Below are positions 54,679-64,000 of a DNA stretch of 64,000 nt, piece by piece. Origin of the DNA: Palsa-601 sp963801185 (lineage in GTDB: Bacteria > Actinomycetota > Acidimicrobiia > Acidimicrobiales > Bog-793); contig CAWDDW010000001.1 in the NCBI GenBank assembly GCA_963801185.1, positions 992,001-1,056,000 of the forward strand, in the 5' to 3' direction. A program made the translations under genes and the position numbers. Position 1 is the stretch's first letter. Each line of letters opens with the position of its first letter. The notes beneath the pieces were generated by a model that did not search any database, was not told the DNA's origin, and saw only the letters and a list, made by a program, of their open reading frames with translations.

Positions 54679-56073
54679 TTAGCGACTCGATCTGGCGCGG
54701 CCTGACCGGCGCCCTGAGAGCGGGCCGGGAGCCGAGGCCTTCTTGGCCGTCGCTGCCTCTTTCGTCGGCACAGCTGACTTCTTCGCTGGTGGGATGCTCT
54801 TCTTCACCGAAGCCGGCACCTTCTTGGGGGGCGGGGCGGCCGTGGCGGCCTTCTTCGCCGCTGGCCCGGCTTTCTTCGGCGGGGCGGCGGCCTGTCTCGC
54901 AGGCGGGGCGGCGTGCCCGGCGAGCGCCGTGCTCTTCTTGGCGGGTGCCGTGCTCTTCTTGGCGGGCGGCGTGCTCTTCTTGGCGGGTGCCGTGCCCTTC
55001 TTGGCGGGCGGCGTGCTCTTCTTGGCGGGCGGCGTGCTCTTCTTCGTTGCAGCAACAGCTTTCTTGACAGGCGCAGCTGCCTTCTTGGCAGGCGCGGCAG
55101 CTCTCTTCGCGAGGCGCAGCTCGGCGGCAATCATCTCCTCGCTCGGCCGCCCCGACACCACGGCGATGCCCGGCAGCGCGAGCTCGACCCCCCGCCTGAG
55201 CGGATCGAGAGCTGTCACGACGAATGTTCTCTCCTCGTTCCGCTTCAGCGCCTCGCGAGCACTTCGCGGCGCTGGCGCTGCCATGTTGGCCAGTGGGACG
55301 TAGCACTGCACGCCTCCCACGAAGACCACAGCGCCGTGGGACGTGTAACTGTCGACACATCCCACGACCTCGGTTCCGAGGGCATGCTCGGCGATGAACG
55401 AGATGAACGTGAGCGGGTCGTTCACCGCCAGTGCCGGCGGGCTCGGAGTGCTCGGCCGCCGCGACGAGGTCCGAGGTGCCGCGGGAGCGGTTCCCTCCGC
55501 TTCCTTCTTCTTGGCAACGCGCTTTGCCGCGGCGGGAGCCCGTCCGCCCGCCGCCGACGGGGGCGACACGGCTTCCTTCGTCGCTGCCTCGATGGCCTTC
55601 GAGACCTGTTTCTTGGCACGATCGGTGTCGCGAACCGCACGGTGGCTCTTCGGGCCCCTCACGGGTGTGCGCGGGCTGAAGATCCAGCCGACTCCAGGAA
55701 CCGGAGTGGCACCGAGGAGGCGACCGCGCTCGAAGAGCCAAGGGTGCTCCCCGTGGAATTCCTGGAACGAGTCGTTGGACAGCACGATGGCGTCGACCTT
55801 CTCGGCAATCCGCAACAGGAACGCGTCGCCCCGGCCGATCGCGCCCGCAGGAGGGTGGACGTACTCCCCTTCGAGTGCCGCCTTCTCGAACTGCTCGAGC
55901 TCCGAAGGGTCGATCCGATGCGAGAACGTGGCGTCGACGATGACCGTCACCTCCGCGTCGGGATACTCGCGCCTCAGCTCGCTCACTGCCTCCTCCAGTT
56001 GGCGGAGACTCGGCGCGCTGCGACCCTCGGTCGCGATATTCGATCCATCGACGACTAGGTGTTCACTCGGCAT
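54679..56073 (-). CDS. NYN/PIN-like ribonuclease-domain protein with S1-like region and Lys/Ala/Pro tail
   Basis: 464 residues from the ATG at 56071-56073 (a GTG at 56106 is possible). The N-terminal domain has HLVVDGSNIATEGR, VIVDATFSH, GRGDAFLLRIAEKVDAIVLSNDSF, the four-Asp pattern of NYN/Zc3h12a-like RNases. A Lys/Ala linker joins it to a small beta domain (VVGCVDSYTSHGAVVFVGGVQCYVPLANM...), which I read as S1/OB-like. The last 140 residues are repeats of KKSTPPA type, like histone H1 or HupB tails. It may cut and hold RNA. Targets are unknown. Confidence 0.75.
   Translation of the reverse strand: MPSEHLVVDGSNIATEGRSAPSLRQLEEAVSELRREYPDAEVTVIVDATFSHRIDPSELEQFEKAALEGEYVHPPAGAIGRGDAFLLRIAEKVDAIVLSNDSFQEFHGEHPWLFERGRLLGATPVPGVGWIFSPRTPVRGPKSHRAVRDTDRAKKQVSKAIEAATKEAVSPPSAAGGRAPAAAKRVAKKKEAEGTAPAAPRTSSRRPSTPSPPALAVNDPLTFISFIAEHALGTEVVGCVDSYTSHGAVVFVGGVQCYVPLANMAAPAPRSAREALKRNEERTFVVTALDPLRRGVELALPGIAVVSGRPSEEMIAAELRLAKRAAAPAKKAAAPVKKAVAATKKSTPPAKKSTPPAKKGTAPAKKSTPPAKKSTAPAKKSTALAGHAAPPARQAAAPPKKAGPAAKKAATAAPPPKKVPASVKKSIPPAKKSAVPTKEAATAKKASAPGPLSGRRSGRARSSR
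54929..55054 (-). repeat. Six 21-bp tandem repeats encoding the K-K-S-T-P-P-A tail
   Basis: The unit GTGCTCTTCTTGGCGGGYGSC begins at 54929, 54950, 54971, 54992, 55013 and 55034, a strict 21-base period. Each unit codes for seven residues of the basic tail of the NYN-type protein. Confidence 0.9.
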
Positions 56074-56134
56074 CTCGTCGCTAGTCAAGCATTTCTGCTC
56101 GTTCACCCGGCGGACGCTCTCCTAGGCTGGCCGA

Positions 56135-56803
56135 ATGTCGCCAAGTGACCGGAGCTCGCTCGGTGATCCCGATCGCAACATCCGCGCCGTCCTGTTCGAC
56201 TTCGGGGGCGTCCTGTCGTCGAGCCCCTTCGAGGCCTTCGAGCGCTACGAGAAGACAAACGGCTTGCCGAGCGGCTTCATACGGACGCTCAACGCGACCG
56301 ACCATCACGGGAATGCCTGGGCCCGCCTCGAGCGGAGCGAGGTCTCGATCAGCGAATTCGTGGACCTGTTCGAGGCGGAGGCCGTCGCAGCGGGTCATCC
56401 AGTGGACGGCGCGGCTGTCCTTGCCCTCCTCGGAGGCGAGATCCGTCCGGGAATGGTACGGGCGGTCGAGCTGTGCCACGCGCGCTACCTCGTCGGCTTG
56501 CTCACTAACAACTTCCTCTCGGCGGAGGCGGCGGCCCGGCCGGGTGGCGCGATCGATCGGGTGATGAACCTCTTCGACGAGGTGATCGAGTCCTCGAGGG
56601 TGGGTGTGAGGAAGCCTGAGGAGCGTTTCTTCGAGATTGCATGTGAGCGCCTCGAGATCCGCCCCGACGAGGCCGTGTTCCTCGACGACCTCGGGGTCAA
56701 CCTGAAGCCTGCCCGGGCGATGGGCATGACCACGATCAAGGTGACGAGCGAGGCCCAGGCCCTCGCCGAGCTGGGAGAAGTGCTCGGGATCGATCTCAGC
56801 TGA
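56135..56803 (+). CDS. HAD-family hydrolase (subfamily IA)
   Basis: 222 residues. The nucleophile motif AVLFDFGGVLSSSPFEAFE, motif II LTNNF, the Lys of GVRKPEERFFEIACERL and the late Asp motif AVFLDDLGVNLKPARAMGM are intact. The closest recognisable group is the phosphatase domain found in ACAD10 and in soluble epoxide hydrolase N-termini. Its stop overlaps the convergent kgd stop by eight bases. Confidence 0.92.
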   Translation: MSPSDRSSLGDPDRNIRAVLFDFGGVLSSSPFEAFERYEKTNGLPSGFIRTLNATDHHGNAWARLERSEVSISEFVDLFEAEAVAAGHPVDGAAVLALLGGEIRPGMVRAVELCHARYLVGLLTNNFLSAEAAARPGGAIDRVMNLFDEVIESSRVGVRKPEERFFEIACERLEIRPDEAVFLDDLGVNLKPARAMGMTTIKVTSEAQALAELGEVLGIDLS

Positions 56804-59800
56804 CGGGCAGGCCCACTGATCGGTCCAACATGTCCGCCAGCTCGAGCTGGTGGATCGTGCTCGAGCCGGTTGCGGGGCTCCCGCTCACCGGACGGCTCAC
56901 GTGGCGGAGCTGTGCCCGCGAACGCAGCGACCGGTGGAGCAGACCGTGCACGTAGTTCCAGCCACCCATGTTCTCTGGCTCCTCTTGGAGCCACACGACC
57001 TCTTCGAGGGACGGGTAGGCGTCGAGCGCGGCAAGGATCTCGTTCTCCGGCCATGGGTGAAGCTGCTCGACCCGCACGACGGCGACTGGCTCGAGCCCGC
57101 CGCCCACGATCTCGTCGCGGCGAGCCATCGCGTCAAACGCCACCTTGCCCGAGCAGAGCACGACCCGGCTCACGGCTGCGGCATCGATCGGAGCTGGATC
57201 AAAGAGGACGGGCTGGAAGCGGCCCTCTGCGAGCTCTTCCACGCGCGAGCGGGCTTGCCGGGCCCGCAACAGCGACTTCGGCGTCATCACGACGAGTGGT
57301 CGACGGATCGTCCGCTTCACCTGTGCGCGGAGCAGGTGGAAGTACTGCGCCGCAGTGGTCGGTTGCGCGACGGTCATGTTCGCGTGGGCGCACAAAAGCA
57401 AGAAACGCTCCAACCGGGCAGAGGAGTGCTCCGGCCCCTGTCCCTCGTAGCCGTGCGGGAGAAGCATGGTGAGCGCCGAGTGCTGTCCCCACTTCTCGCC
57501 GGCCGCGGCGATGAAGTTGTCGATGACGATCTGGGCCCCGTTGACGAAGTCACCGAACTGAGCCTCCCAGGCAACAAGGCCGCGGGACGACTCCACGGAG
57601 TAGCCGTACTCGAAGCCGAGCGCGGCGTACTCCGACAAGAGCGAGTCGTAGATCATGAAGCGCCCCGGGCGATCCGCGTCGATGTCGAGCACTTCGGCGA
57701 TCTGCTGCAGCGGGACGAACTCGACCCCGGTCTCGTAGTCGACGAGCACGGAGTGACGCTGGCTGAACGTGCCCCGCCGGCTGTCCTGTCCCGAGAGGCG
57801 GACGTCGACTCCTTCGGCGAGGATCGTCCCGAACGAGAGCGCCTCAGCCAGGGGCCAGTCGACTTCGCCCGCCGCGTACAGCTCGGCGCGCTGTTGAAGC
57901 TGGCGAGCGAGCTTGGGGTGCACCGTGAAGTCCGCCGGCGCGTGGTGGATCAGGCTCGACAGCGCGTCGAGCCGCTCGCGGGGCGCGCTCGTGTCGACCG
58001 AAGAGAGCGGCGGCACCTCGACGACGGCCGGGCGGATGAGCGTCTCGATCTTCGGTGGAGCAGATGCCCGAGTCTCGTCGAGTGCCTGCTGCAGCCGGCG
58101 GGAGAAGTCCTCGAGCGCCCTCTCTGCCTCTTCGATCGTGATGTCCCCGCGCTTCACGAGGGACTCGGTGTAGAGCTTGCGGACAGACCGATGCTGTTCG
58201 ATCTCGCGGTACATGAGGGGTTGGGTATAGCTCGGGTCGTCGCCCTCGTTGTGGCCGTGCAACCGGTAGCAGAACCATGTCGATGACGACGTCCTTGTGG
58301 AAGCGCTGGCGGAAGGCGACCGCCAAGCGGGCGACGCGCACGCACGCCTCCGGGTCGTCCCCGTTGACGTGGAAGATCGGCGCTTGGACGGTCTTGGCCA
58401 CATCGGTGCAATAGACCGACGACCGGGCCGACTCCGTAGGTGTCGTGAAGCCCAACTGGTTGTTGATCACGAGGTGGATGGTCCCGCCGGTGCGATAGCC
58501 GTGCAGCTGGGAGAAGCTCGAGCGTCTCCGCGACGACGCCTTGGCCGGCAAAGGCGGCGTCGCCGTGCACGAGCGTGGGGAGGACCGGGAAGGCCGTAGC
58601 GTTCTCGTGCTGGTCCTGGCGGGCTCGGGCCACGCCTTCGACGACCGGGTCGACGGCCTCGAGGTGCGAGGGGTTGGACGCCAGCGTGATGGCGAGCTTC
58701 GAGTCCGTCGCTCGTGGCGAACTTCCCGCTCGCGCCTTTGTGGTACTTGACGTCCCCGGAGCCCTGGACGCTCTCGGGGTCGATGTTGCCCTCGAATTCG
58801 GCGAAGATCTCGCCGTAGGACTTCCCGACGATGTTGGCGAGCACGTTGAGGCGGCCACGGTGCGCCATTCCGAGGACGGCCTCGTCGATGCCGGACCGCG
58901 CTGCTTGGTCGAACACCGCGTCCAGGAGCGCGATGGCGGACTCGGCGCCTTCGAGGCCGAAGCGCTTCTGGCCGACGTACCGGGTATGGAGGAACCTTTC
59001 GAAGGCCTCGGCGGCGTTCAGGCGCTCGAGAACGTGATGTTGCTCGGCAGCTGACAGAACTCCCGGGACTCCCTCGACATGGGCCTGGATCCACTGCTTT
59101 TGCTCGGGGTCCTGGATGTGCATGTACTCGATGCCGATCGTGCGGCAGTAGGCGTCGCGCAGGATCCCGAGGATCTTGCCGAGCGGCAGCTCGCTCTTTC
59201 CGGCGAGGCCTTCGGTGACGAACTCGCGCTCGAGATCGAAGACCGTCAACCCGTAGGTGAGCGGGTCGAGCTCGGAGTGAAGCTTCGGCGCGTGTTGGCT
59301 GAGCGGATCGAGGTCCGCCATCAGGTGGCCGCGGACCCGGTAGATGTTGATCAGCGACTGAACGGCCGCCTGCTTGACGAGGCGACCGCGCTCGCCGTCC
59401 GCACGGCTGAAGGGGTTGAGGTCCTCGTGCCACCTGGCCGGCTGGTAAGGGACGGCGAGTGAGTCGAACACCTCGTCGTAAAAGCCGTGCTCTCCGATCA
59501 AGAGCTCGTGGAGATGGGACAGGAACATCCCCGACTCGGCTCCCTGGATGATCCGGTGGTCGTACGTCGAGGTGAGCGTCACGACCTTGGAGATCCCGAG
59601 CTCAGCCAACGCACCGGGGTCGGCTGCTGCCCACTCGGGCGGGTACGCGAGCGATCCCACGCCGACGATCACCCCTTGGCCTGGCATCAGGCGCGGGACC
59701 GACTGGGTCGTTCCGAGCGTCCCGGGGTTGGTGATCGTCACCGTGACGCCGGCGAAGTCCTCCACGGCCAGCTTGTTGGTCCGCACCTTGCGGACGAGCT

Positions 59801-60486
59801 CCTCGTAGGCATGGAGGAAGGCCGCGAACTCGCAGCTCGTCGGCGTTCTTGATGCAGGGCACCACGAGCGAACGGCTGCCGTCGGACTTCTCGATGTCTA
59901 CAGCAAGTCCGAGGCCGACGTGAGGATGGCGGATCACGCCAGGCGTGCCCTTGCCGTCGGAGTCCGCCATGAACGTGGCGTTGAGGGCCGGGACCGCTTG
60001 CAACGAGCGCACCACCGCAAAGCCGATGAGGTGCGTGAAGCTGACCTTTCCCCCCGTCGTGCGCGCAAGTTGGTTGTTGATGACCTGCCGGTTCACCTCG
60101 AGCAGCTTGGCGGGCACCGGATGGACGCTCGTGGCAGTCGGGACCGAGAGGGACTCGACCATGTTCTCGACGATTCGGGCGGCGGCCCCCCGCAGCGGCT
60201 TGGCGATGCCCTCTGACGCGCCGGCACCCGCTTGGGCCGTCGCCGCTACGTCCGCCAACGCGACCGGAGAAACGGTCGCCGGTTCGGTCGCAGCCTCGGT
60301 GCTGCTTTCTCCGGTCGCCGGGGCGGACATGCTCCGTGACTGGCTGCGGTAGTCGGCGAAGAACTCCCGCCAGCTCTCGGTCACCGAAGTCGGATCGGCG
60401 AGATATGCCTCGTACATCTCCTCGACGAGCCAGGCGTTCGCTCCGAACGCGCCGGCTACTCCTTCTCGCAGCGGTTCGGTCGGCAC
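56796..60486 (-). CDS. kgd: Multifunctional 2-oxoglutarate dehydrogenase E1/E2 (Kgd type), frameshifted in this sequence
   Basis: 1228 residues after removing four single extra bases, near 59833, 58704, 58514 and 58273. The N-terminus (VEEMYEAYLADPTSVTESWREFFADY) is the E1 leader; an Ala/Thr linker leads to an E2 acyltransferase-like domain (STYDHRIIQGAESG with the catalytic His), then the full thiamine-dependent E1 (KYHKGASGKFAT, HGDAAFAGQG, LHGHNEGDDPSYTQPLMY, GQGPEHSSARLERFL). This fused order is known for actinobacterial Kgd/OdhA. It decarboxylates 2-oxoglutarate in the TCA cycle. GTG start at 60486 with AGGA upstream. Confidence 0.95.
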
Positions 60487-60551
60487 CGTGCCAATCCTAG
60501 TGTCCCCTCCCCCAAGGACTCGCCCGCGCAAGTGCCCGTTAGCGTGGTCTC

Positions 60552-60792
60552 GTGAGTGTCGGTCCGGTAGCGACAAGGGTGGTGCTTCGGTCTGTCGAGC
60601 CCGGGAATACCGCCGTGTGCAGTCACTGTGATCGCCCGATCAAGTTCTCTGCCGCGCGCCAAGCCACGCCAGGTGATCGCGAACGTGTACGAGGAGGCCA
60701 CCTGGCAACGTGTCGAGCACTTCCACGAGGAGTGTTACGAGGCCCTCGGCAAGCCGTACGGCGAGGCAACTCCCCTCGACTGGAGACGGTGA
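60552..60792 (+). CDS. Small Cys/His (zinc-ribbon-like) protein, frameshifted in this sequence
   Basis: 79 residues from a GTG after removing one extra G near 60653. CSHCDRPIKF and, 34-40 residues later, VEHFHEECYEALGKPYGE give a CxxC...HxxxC arrangement that probably binds zinc. Small proteins with this pattern occur upstream or downstream of central metabolism genes in actinobacteria. It is divergent from kgd and precedes the alpha/beta hydrolase. No function is known to me. Confidence 0.65.
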
Positions 60793-60817
60793 CAGCAGGA
60801 CTGCTAACACAGACGTG

Positions 60818-61615
60818 ATGAGCTCTGGTGTCCTCTTCGTCGACGATCTTCCCTCCGATGCCGGAGATGACGCGCCGCTCGTCGTTCTCGTGCACGGGAC
60901 GATGGACCGTCACTCGAGCTTCGCGAGGGTCCGCTCGCGGCTCATGGCCACCTGCCATGTCGTCTCCTACGACCGGCGTGGCTACGGAGCCTCGCGGGGT
61001 GTGATCCCGCTCGCCCGCGGCATGGACGATCATGTGGCGGACCTGGAGCAGGTGGTCGGCGGTCGCAGATGCGTGCTGGTGGGGCACAGCTACGGCGGGA
61101 CCGTGGTCCTCACCTTCGCTGCACGGCACCCGGATCTAGCGGCGTCGATCGTTGCCTACGAGCCACCCCTCCCCTGGCTCGACACGTGGCCGAGCCATCA
61201 TGGGCCACGCGAGGCACCGTTCGAGGGGGTGACGCCAGAGGAGGCGGCGGAGGGTTTCTTGAAGCGAATCGTCGGCGAGGGCCGCTACGACCGCCTCCCG
61301 CTCAAGACCCGGGAGGACGTCATGAAGGACGGTGACGCGCTGATCGCGGAGCTGACCGCGATCCGCAACGATCCGCCGCCCTTCGAGCCGGCACAGGTGA
61401 CCTCGCCGTCGCTCATCGCCCGCGGCGACAACACGGCCCGTCACCACGTCGAGGCCGTGGAGCTCTTGGTGGACGAGCTGCCGGCAGCTTCGCTCCACGT
61501 GATCGCCGGCGCCGGGCACAACGGGCACCAGAGCCACCCGAGCGAGTTCACGGACCTGGTCCTGCAAGCCGTCTCGCTGGCGGCGACGGCGCCCGCAGAT
61601 CGTCCAGCTCCGTAG
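60818..61615 (+). CDS. Alpha/beta-hydrolase-fold protein
   Basis: 265 residues. VVLVHGTMDRHSSFARV (oxyanion region), YDRRGYGASRG, VLVGHSYGGTVVLTFAARHPDLAASIVAYEPP (nucleophile Ser in GHSYGG) and the C-terminal AGAGHNGHQSHP (His) are clear. It resembles 2-hydroxy-6-oxohexadienoate hydrolase/epoxide-hydrolase-type enzymes, but the substrate is open. The ATG at 60818 follows a GTG three bases before. The SDR-type gene starts nine bases after it. Confidence 0.9.
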   Translation: MSSGVLFVDDLPSDAGDDAPLVVLVHGTMDRHSSFARVRSRLMATCHVVSYDRRGYGASRGVIPLARGMDDHVADLEQVVGGRRCVLVGHSYGGTVVLTFAARHPDLAASIVAYEPPLPWLDTWPSHHGPREAPFEGVTPEEAAEGFLKRIVGEGRYDRLPLKTREDVMKDGDALIAELTAIRNDPPPFEPAQVTSPSLIARGDNTARHHVEAVELLVDELPAASLHVIAGAGHNGHQSHPSEFTDLVLQAVSLAATAPADRPAP

Positions 61616-61624
61616 GATTCGAAC

Positions 61625-62528
61625 GTGCGAATCCTCCTCACAGGCGCGAGCGGCTTCATCGGCAAGGCGCTAGCCGAACGGCTGAGGGAGCGGGGCGACA
61701 TCATCGTGCCGGTCACGCGTAACCCGAGGGGCCCAGGCGAAGTCGGCATCGATCTCGCCGGGGGCCGGCTCGACACGAGCCGCATTCCCGGCGGCACCCT
61801 GGAGGGGATAGGGGCCTCGGTCCACCTGGCAGGAGAGCCCCTCGTCGGCCGGTGGACGGCAAAGAAGACAGAGGCGATCCGCTCCAGCCGGATCGCTGTC
61901 GGCGACCTCGTGGCCCGGTCTTTCGCCGTCCTCGAGAACAAGCCAGCTGTCCACGTGACCGGCTCGGCCATCGGCATCTACGGCGACCGCGGCGAAGAGA
62001 CCGTGGACGAGTCGAGCGCGACAGGATCGGGCTTCCTGGCCGATGTCTGCCGGGCCTGGGAAGCGGCCGTCGCGCCTGCCGCGCAAGTCGGCATCCGGAC
62101 CGTCGCCATTCGCACCGGGATCGTGCTCGGGCGTGGCGGCGTCCTCGGCAAGCAGGTCAAGCTGTTCAAGATCGGCCTCGGAGGACGGCTCGGGGACGGG
62201 CAGCAGTGGATGAGCTGGATCTCGCTCGACGACGAGGTCTCGGTGATCATGCGGGCGCTCGACGACCCCTCGATCTCAGGACCGGTCAACGCCACGGCAC
62301 CCTCGCCCGTCCGCAACGCCGAGTTCACCGCCGCGCTCGCGCACGAAGCTCCATCTCCCGGCACGGTTCCCGGCTCCCGCCCGGATGCTCAGGCTGGTGC
62401 TTGGCCCGGGGCCAGCAGACGAGATGCTGCTCGCCAGCCAGAAGGTCGTACCGAGTCGGCTGCTCGACTGGGGCTTCTCGTTCCGTCACGAGACCGTCGA
62501 GAGCGCACTCAAGGGAGCACTTGGCTGA
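61625..62528 (+). CDS. SDR39U1/YfcH-like NAD(P)-dependent epimerase, frameshifted in this sequence
   Basis: About 300 residues after removing one extra base near 62337. RILLTGASGFIGKALAERL is the NAD(P)-binding glycine motif; VTGSAIGIYGDRGEETVDESS and VAIRTGIVLGRGGVLGKQVKLFKIGLGGRLGDGQQWMSWI are diagnostic of the YfcH/SDR39U1 group. The corrected C-terminus contains MLRLVLG...DEMLLASQKVVPSRLLDWGFSFRH, the usual DUF1731 tail. Substrate unknown; some members may be linked to cell division. GTG start. Confidence 0.9.
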
Positions 62529-62582
62529 TCTTTTCGACGTGATCCACGAGCGGGCAATACGCTCTCGGTAGAAGAAGGTGCG

Positions 62583-64000
62583 ATGACAAACTGGAATTTC
62601 GCTGACGCGTGGGAAGTCGCGGCAGAAGTCCGAGGCGACGTGCGTGCTCTCGCGCACGACAAGGACGACCGCTCTTGGGCCGAGTTCGACCGGCGTGCCG
62701 CCGGCGTCGCCAGGACGCTGCTCGGTGCAGGCCTCGGCCATCAGGCGAAGGTCGTCCAGTACCTCTACAACTCGAACGAGTACCTCAAGTCCGTCTTCGC
62801 TGCCGAGAAGGTCTCGATGATCCCCGTGAACACCAACTACCGGTACGCGGATGACGAGCTTGTTCACGTCTGGGACAACGCCGACGCCGAGGCGGTCATG
62901 TTCCACGGCAGCTTCACCGAGATCGTCGACCGGGTGCGTTCCCGGGTCCCGAACGTGAAGCTCTGGATCCACGCGGACGACGGGTCGGAGCGGTGCCCCG
63001 AGTGGGCGATGCCTTACGACGACGCCGCCAACGCCCTCGAGCCGGGCGAGGACACGCACGTGCGCGGGCAGGTGCCGCGCTCGGGAGACGACCTTTACTT
63101 CCTCTACACCGGCGGCACGACCGGAATGCCGAAGGGAGTCATGTGGCGTCAGGACGACCTCTTCGCCCTGCTGAACAGCGGCAGCCCGATGCCCATGCCA
63201 GAGGACCGAGGCCTCGACGGCGTCCGTGAGACGATCGCCGCCTTGAGTTCGGCTCCCCCCGTCGTGCTCCCCGCTTGCCCGCTTATGCACGGCACCGGGG
63301 CCTTCACGGCGTTCAGCTGCCTGATGCTCGGCGGCTGCGTGGTGACGCTGCCAGGTCGCGGCTTCGATGCCGAAGTGCTGCTCGACACGGTGCAGGCCGA
63401 GAAGGTCAACCTCGTCACGATCGTGGGGGACGCGTTTGCCAAGCCGATCCTCCGCGCCCTCGACGCCCATCCCGGCAGATGGGACCTCTCGAGCCTGCTC
63501 GGCGTGGTCTCGTCCGGGGTGATGTGGAGCGAGGACTGCAAGAGGGGCCTGCACCGCCACAATCCCAACATGCTCCTCTTCGACTCCTTCGGGTCTTCCG
63601 AGGCGATCGGCATGGGCTCCTCGGTCTCGACCGCTGGAGCCGAGGCACACACCGCGTCGTTCAAGATCGGAGAGCGGGCCAAGGTGATCGACGACGAGGG
63701 GAACGACGTCGTTCCCGGATCGGGCAAGCCGGGGCGGATCGCACTCGGTGGCCGGATCCCGGTCGGGTACTACAAGGACGTTGAGAAGACGGCGTCGACC
63801 TTCGTGACAATCGGCGGAGAGCGCTACTCGGTGCCGGGCGACTACGCCATCGTCGAGGCCGACGGGTCATTGCGGCTCCTCGGCCGCGGCTCGGTCTCGA
63901 TCAACACCGGCGGCGAGAAGGTGTACCCGGAGGAGGTCGAGGAGGTCCTCAAGACCCAGCCGGCGGTTGCGGACGCGGCGGTCGTAGGCGTTCCCGACGA
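62583..64000 (+). CDS. Acyl-CoA synthetase (AMP-forming), 3' end cut by window edge
   Basis: 472 codons visible; the frame stays open to the window edge (the family is usually 520-560). The AMP-binding motif YFLYTGGTTGMPKGVMW, LMHGTGAFTAF, DSFGSSEAIGMG and YSVPGDYAIVEADGSLRLLGRGSVSINTGGEKVYPEEVEE are standard adenylate-forming motifs. The TGGTTGxPKGVMWRQDD and GDYA variations match actinobacterial FadD19/FadD17-like ligases that act on long-chain or steroid side-chain acids. AGAAGG precedes the ATG. Confidence 0.94.
   Translation, partial: MTNWNFADAWEVAAEVRGDVRALAHDKDDRSWAEFDRRAAGVARTLLGAGLGHQAKVVQYLYNSNEYLKSVFAAEKVSMIPVNTNYRYADDELVHVWDNADAEAVMFHGSFTEIVDRVRSRVPNVKLWIHADDGSERCPEWAMPYDDAANALEPGEDTHVRGQVPRSGDDLYFLYTGGTTGMPKGVMWRQDDLFALLNSGSPMPMPEDRGLDGVRETIAALSSAPPVVLPACPLMHGTGAFTAFSCLMLGGCVVTLPGRGFDAEVLLDTVQAEKVNLVTIVGDAFAKPILRALDAHPGRWDLSSLLGVVSSGVMWSEDCKRGLHRHNPNMLLFDSFGSSEAIGMGSSVSTAGAEAHTASFKIGERAKVIDDEGNDVVPGSGKPGRIALGGRIPVGYYKDVEKTASTFVTIGGERYSVPGDYAIVEADGSLRLLGRGSVSINTGGEKVYPEEVEEVLKTQPAVADAAVVGVPD

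Noticed and set aside
56796..60486. Degenerate 2-oxoglutarate dehydrogenase pseudogene
   Set aside because: All four breaks are single extra bases, motifs are intact and the gene is expected to be essential or nearly so; sequencing error is far more likely.

Overview
The window is a gene-dense, high-GC stretch of an actinobacterial chromosome. Four features support Actinomycetota: a mycothiol-conjugate amidase-like enzyme, a fused E2-E1 2-oxoglutarate dehydrogenase of the Kgd type, a Ku plus LigD-like end-joining set, and very many GTG starts with four-base overlaps between genes. The 'FGDAxFYGSL' repeats at the end of a giant secreted protein are, in my recollection, common in Acidimicrobiia, so that class is my best guess; this is inference. 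There is one tRNA (Gly-TCC). I see no rRNA, CRISPR array, prophage or insertion sequence.

Layout. 1-3.6 kb: UbiE-like methyltransferase (cut by the window edge), RidA-like protein, nitroreductase, lipoprotein, sulfotransferase. 3.6-11.2 kb: a formate/one-carbon hub, with cyclohydrolase (fchA-like) and formate-THF ligase on the minus strand, divergent from a complete NAD-linked formate dehydrogenase fdsGBAD. 11.2-15.3 kb: GNAT remnant, ABC exporter, TetR regulator with a perfect palindromic operator, cupin and two SnoaL-like genes. 15.3-17.8 kb: tRNA, hypothetical protein, DUF4232-like lipoprotein, SMP-30-like propeller. 17.9-23.6 kb: a tightly coupled trio of membrane GGDEF-EAL protein, alpha-oxoamine synthase-family PLP enzyme and MFS exporter. 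23.7-32.2 kb (minus): giant repeat-rich secreted protein, three-gene ABC-2 transporter, SGNH hydrolase. 32.4-38.4 kb: Baeyer-Villiger-type monooxygenase, BNR-repeat protein, YccF, YihY/BrkB, prolyl-tRNA synthetase. 38.5-41.5 kb: Ku, ATP-dependent ligase and LigD-type polymerase as separate genes. 41.5-47.3 kb: TauE and DedA membrane proteins, RecB-like nuclease, PAP2, PurE, ChbG/YdjC, SCP2, Mca. 47.4-50.2 kb: the pspA-pspAA-htpX-pspAB envelope-stress module. 50.2-64 kb: DUF6687-like protein, acyl-CoA dehydrogenase, an archaeal-type riboflavin synthase, exonuclease III, FabZ-like dehydratase, NYN-type nuclease with a Lys/Ala/Pro tail, HAD hydrolase, Kgd, a small Cys/His protein, alpha/beta hydrolase, SDR-family epimerase and an acyl-CoA ligase running off the end.

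Data quality matters here. I count 18 single-base indels that break 13 otherwise well-conserved genes, and 16 of the 18 look like one extra base in the given sequence. Removing (or adding) that base makes every affected gene an exact multiple of three with a continuous family match. I therefore treat these genes as intact in the organism and give full spans, naming the break points. Only the GNAT fragment near 11.3 kb looks like a true gene remnant.

The most interesting biology is the c-di-GMP / alpha-oxoamine synthase / exporter cassette, the archaeal-type riboflavin synthase, the split end-joining genes, and the multi-repeat surface protein next to its ABC transporter.
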